A DNA stretch of 7,306 nt from NCBI GenBank assembly GCA_022360535.1, contig JAKSCP010000431.1, positions 1 through 7,306 of the forward strand. The letters run 5' to 3'. Within the stretch, counting starts at the first letter, position 1. The number at the start of each line of letters is the position of its first letter. Position numbers and translations under genes: made by a program. Of the stretch, positions 5,433 to 7,306 are shown one piece after another. The notes below the pieces were generated by a model. It worked only from the letters and a program-made list of their open reading frames with translations. It ran no database searches and had not been told where the DNA came from. The stretch comes from Pseudomonadales bacterium (GTDB taxonomy: Bacteria; Pseudomonadota; Gammaproteobacteria; Pseudomonadales; Pseudohongiellaceae).

Positions 5433-7306
5433 TTAAGCGCGATTGCGCAGCCTGGCTTGTGCTGCAGCCAGTCGGGCTATTGGTACCCGCGGTGGTGAGC
5501 AGCTCACATAATTCAATCCTACCCGGTGGCAAAAATCGATAGATGAGGGATCACCAGCGTGTTCGCCACAAATCCCGAGCTTGAGATCGGGTCTGGTGTT
5601 ACGTCCATTGGCCACCGCGAACTCCATTAATTTGCCAACCCCTGTTTGGTCCAGGCTGGCAAAAGGATTCTGGTTGTAGATTTCCTTCCTTTGATACTCA
5701 TCGTAAAACAGGCCCATATCGTCGCGACTTAAGCCCAGTGTAGTTTGGGTGAGGTCATTGGTGCCGAAGCTGAAGAAGTCAGCCTCCTTGGCAATCTCAT
5801 CTGCCGTGATGGCTGCTCTGGGTACTTCTACCATGGTGCCAACGATGTAATTGATTTTCACTTTTCTCGATTTCATTACTTCAGCGGCTACTCGATGCAC
5901 GGTACGCAATTGGTCTGCCAGTTCTTCACGAAAGCCGACCAATGGAATCATAATTTCCGGATTCACCTTCACACGTTTCTTGCTCTTTAGAACCTGTGCT
6001 GCTGCTTCAAAGATTGCCCGTGTCTGCATCTCTGTGATTTCGGGATAGAGAATACCTAGCCGACAGCCTCGGCAACCGAGCATAGGATTCTCTTCGTGCA
6101 ATGCTTTGATTCGATCGATTACAAAATCGAATGGGACGCCAAGTTTTTCTGCCAGCTGACGACGAACTACATCGTCGTGGGGGAGAAACTCGTGTAGCGG
6201 CGGGTCCAGTAGTCGAATGGTGACCGGTCGTCCATCCATCGCCTTGAACAAGCCAATAAAATCCTTACGTTGAAACGGCAGTAGTTTCTTTAGAGCAGCC
6301 CGGCGCTGGACTTCGTCCACCGCCAAGATCATCTGCCGCATATAGTCGATGCGATCGCCGTCAAAGAACATATGTTCGGTCCGGCACAGTCCTATGCCCT
6401 CGGCGCCGAAGGCCACTGCCTGCTCTGCCATCGCGGGGGTATCAGCATTGGTACGAATCTTTAAGCTCCGATGTTTGTCGGCCCACTTCATAACAGTTTG
6501 AAACAGCTCATAGGTATAGCTGCTCTTCGATCTTAAGCTGCCTTCGAGTACTCGTTTAACCTCAGAGTCCGCACTCTCAATCATGCCCTTGTAGATCGCC
6601 CCGGTGCTGCCATCGATGGAAATATAATCGCCTTCATGCAGCACGACTTTGCCTGCAGTGAGGGTGCGCTTTTCGTAATTAATATTGATGTCGCCCGCGC
6701 CACAGACACAGACCTTGCCTAGCTGGCGAGCTACCAGGGCTGCATGGGAGGAAACACCTCCGCGCGAGGTGAGAATGCCTTGGGAGTGCAACATGCCTTT
6801 CAGGTCGTCGGGGGAGGTTTCCGTACGGCACAGCACAACCTTGTTGCCCTTGCGGGTTTCCGCTTCAGCGGCGGCAGCGGTGAACGCAATACGACCCGTC
6901 GCGGCACCGGGGCCTGCAGGCAGGCCATGGGCGATAACCGTAGCGGATTTCAAGGCTTTGGGGTCAAACACTGGTACCAACAAAGAATCGATTGATTCTG
7001 CCGGTATCTTCAACAGGGCGGTTTCCTGGGTCATCAACCTTTCTTTCTGCATCTCAACAGCGATGCGGACGGCAGCCAGTCCCGTTCGTTTTCCGTTTCT
7101 TGTTTGCAGGATAAACAGGCGACCATTCTCGATCGTGAATTCGAAATCCTGCATGTCTTTGAAGTGGCGTTCCAGCTTGCTGCGTACACGCTCCAAGTCT
7201 TTGAAGCTGGTGGGCATGGATTTCTTCATGTGACTGATGGGTTGGGGGGTGCGAACACCAGCGACCACATCTTCGCCTTGGGCATTGATCAGGTATTCAC
7301 CATAAA
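5433..7306 (-). CDS. ppdK: Pyruvate, phosphate dikinase, C-terminal 623 residues (5' end beyond the window)
   Basis: The frame stays open to the right edge; the first full codon is at 7304 (YGEYLINAQGED, a PPDK hallmark in the ATP-grasp domain). The full enzyme is near 880-900 residues, so about 270 are missing. PPDK interconverts ATP, pyruvate and phosphate with AMP, phosphoenolpyruvate and pyrophosphate in the cytoplasm. Numbering from codon 7304, residues 1-80 end the nucleotide-binding domain (LQTRNGKRTG), about 120-240 form the swivelling phosphohistidine domain with catalytic His187 in GGVSSHAALVAR, and about 280-620 form the PEP/pyruvate barrel. Residues known as catalytic in Clostridium symbiosum PPDK have counterparts: Arg364 (RLLDPPLHEFLP), Arg412 (NPMLGCRGCRLG), Glu493 (GTMVEVPRA), Asn516-Asp517 (FGTNDLTQ) and Cys602 (YVSCSP). 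Oddities: Ser185 replaces the usual regulatory Thr two residues before the His, and GHRG, GEHGGDP and SPFRVP are here GCRG, GEHAGDP and SPPRVP. It converges on lemA. The GTG at 7268 is internal, not the start. Confidence 0.95.
   Translation of the reverse strand, partial: YGEYLINAQGEDVVAGVRTPQPISHMKKSMPTSFKDLERVRSKLERHFKDMQDFEFTIENGRLFILQTRNGKRTGLAAVRIAVEMQKERLMTQETALLKIPAESIDSLLVPVFDPKALKSATVIAHGLPAGPGAATGRIAFTAAAAEAETRKGNKVVLCRTETSPDDLKGMLHSQGILTSRGGVSSHAALVARQLGKVCVCGAGDININYEKRTLTAGKVVLHEGDYISIDGSTGAIYKGMIESADSEVKRVLEGSLRSKSSYTYELFQTVMKWADKHRSLKIRTNADTPAMAEQAVAFGAEGIGLCRTEHMFFDGDRIDYMRQMILAVDEVQRRAALKKLLPFQRKDFIGLFKAMDGRPVTIRLLDPPLHEFLPHDDVVRRQLAEKLGVPFDFVIDRIKALHEENPMLGCRGCRLGILYPEITEMQTRAIFEAAAQVLKSKKRVKVNPEIMIPLVGFREELADQLRTVHRVAAEVMKSRKVKINYIVGTMVEVPRAAITADEIAKEADFFSFGTNDLTQTTLGLSRDDMGLFYDEYQRKEIYNQNPFASLDQTGVGKLMEFAVANGRNTRPDLKLGICGEHAGDPSSIDFCHRVGLNYVSCSPPRVPIARLAAAQARLRNRA

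Noticed and set aside
6685..7233. 182-codon plus-strand open frame
   Set aside because: It lies entirely antisense to the well-conserved ppdK; its sequence is the shadow of that gene and shows no recognisable domain.
7266..7268. GTG as the start of ppdK
   Set aside because: Conserved PPDK sequence (YGEYLINAQGED) continues upstream in frame to the window edge, so this GTG is an internal valine codon.

Overview
The window reads as a slice of a chromosome from a Gram-negative heterotroph, most likely a free-living (perhaps marine) gammaproteobacterium. This rests on family resemblance of the proteins (a class II-like periplasmic cytochrome c, a SelB with a proteobacterial layout, an LctP-type permease, a LemA protein and a bacterial pyruvate, phosphate dikinase); no taxonomic marker lies in the window, so the assignment is inference. 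Base composition looks moderate and even, and I see no insertion sequence, integrase, tRNA, rRNA or CRISPR array.

Layout from left to right. Bases 1-112 hold no confident gene; one plus-strand frame is open from the left edge to a TGA at 137-139 and may be the tail of a gene outside. A minus-strand block follows, read here in transcription order: an LctP-family lactate permease (4568 to 2778), selB, the selenocysteine-specific elongation factor (2757 to 790, only 20 bases after the permease stop), and a small exported c-type cytochrome (637 to 113). The 152-base gap before the cytochrome carries an FNR/Anr/Dnr-like site (722-735), two more small dyads and a hairpin touching the ribosome binding site, so the cytochrome probably has its own oxygen- or nitric-oxide-responsive promoter even if some read-through from selB occurs. 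A 189-base divergent intergenic region separates the permease from lemA (4758-5354, plus strand). lemA ends at a strong symmetrical hairpin (5393-5418) that can stop transcription both from lemA and from the convergent ppdK (minus strand, 5433 to beyond the right edge, lacking roughly its first 270 residues).

How the genes may work together. Lactate imported by the permease is oxidised to pyruvate by enzymes not seen here, and pyruvate, phosphate dikinase can turn pyruvate into phosphoenolpyruvate for gluconeogenesis; that makes a plausible metabolic theme, but the two genes are on opposite sides of lemA and not in one operon. SelB shows that the organism very probably makes selenoproteins, yet selA, selD, tRNA-Sec and a UGA-containing selenoprotein gene are not in the window. 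An FNR-like site and a heme protein beside selB fit an anaerobic or microaerobic respiratory setting. I found no clearly new system; the points most worth a second look are the isolated placement of selB, the regulatory cluster before the cytochrome, and the serine replacing the usual regulatory threonine in ppdK.
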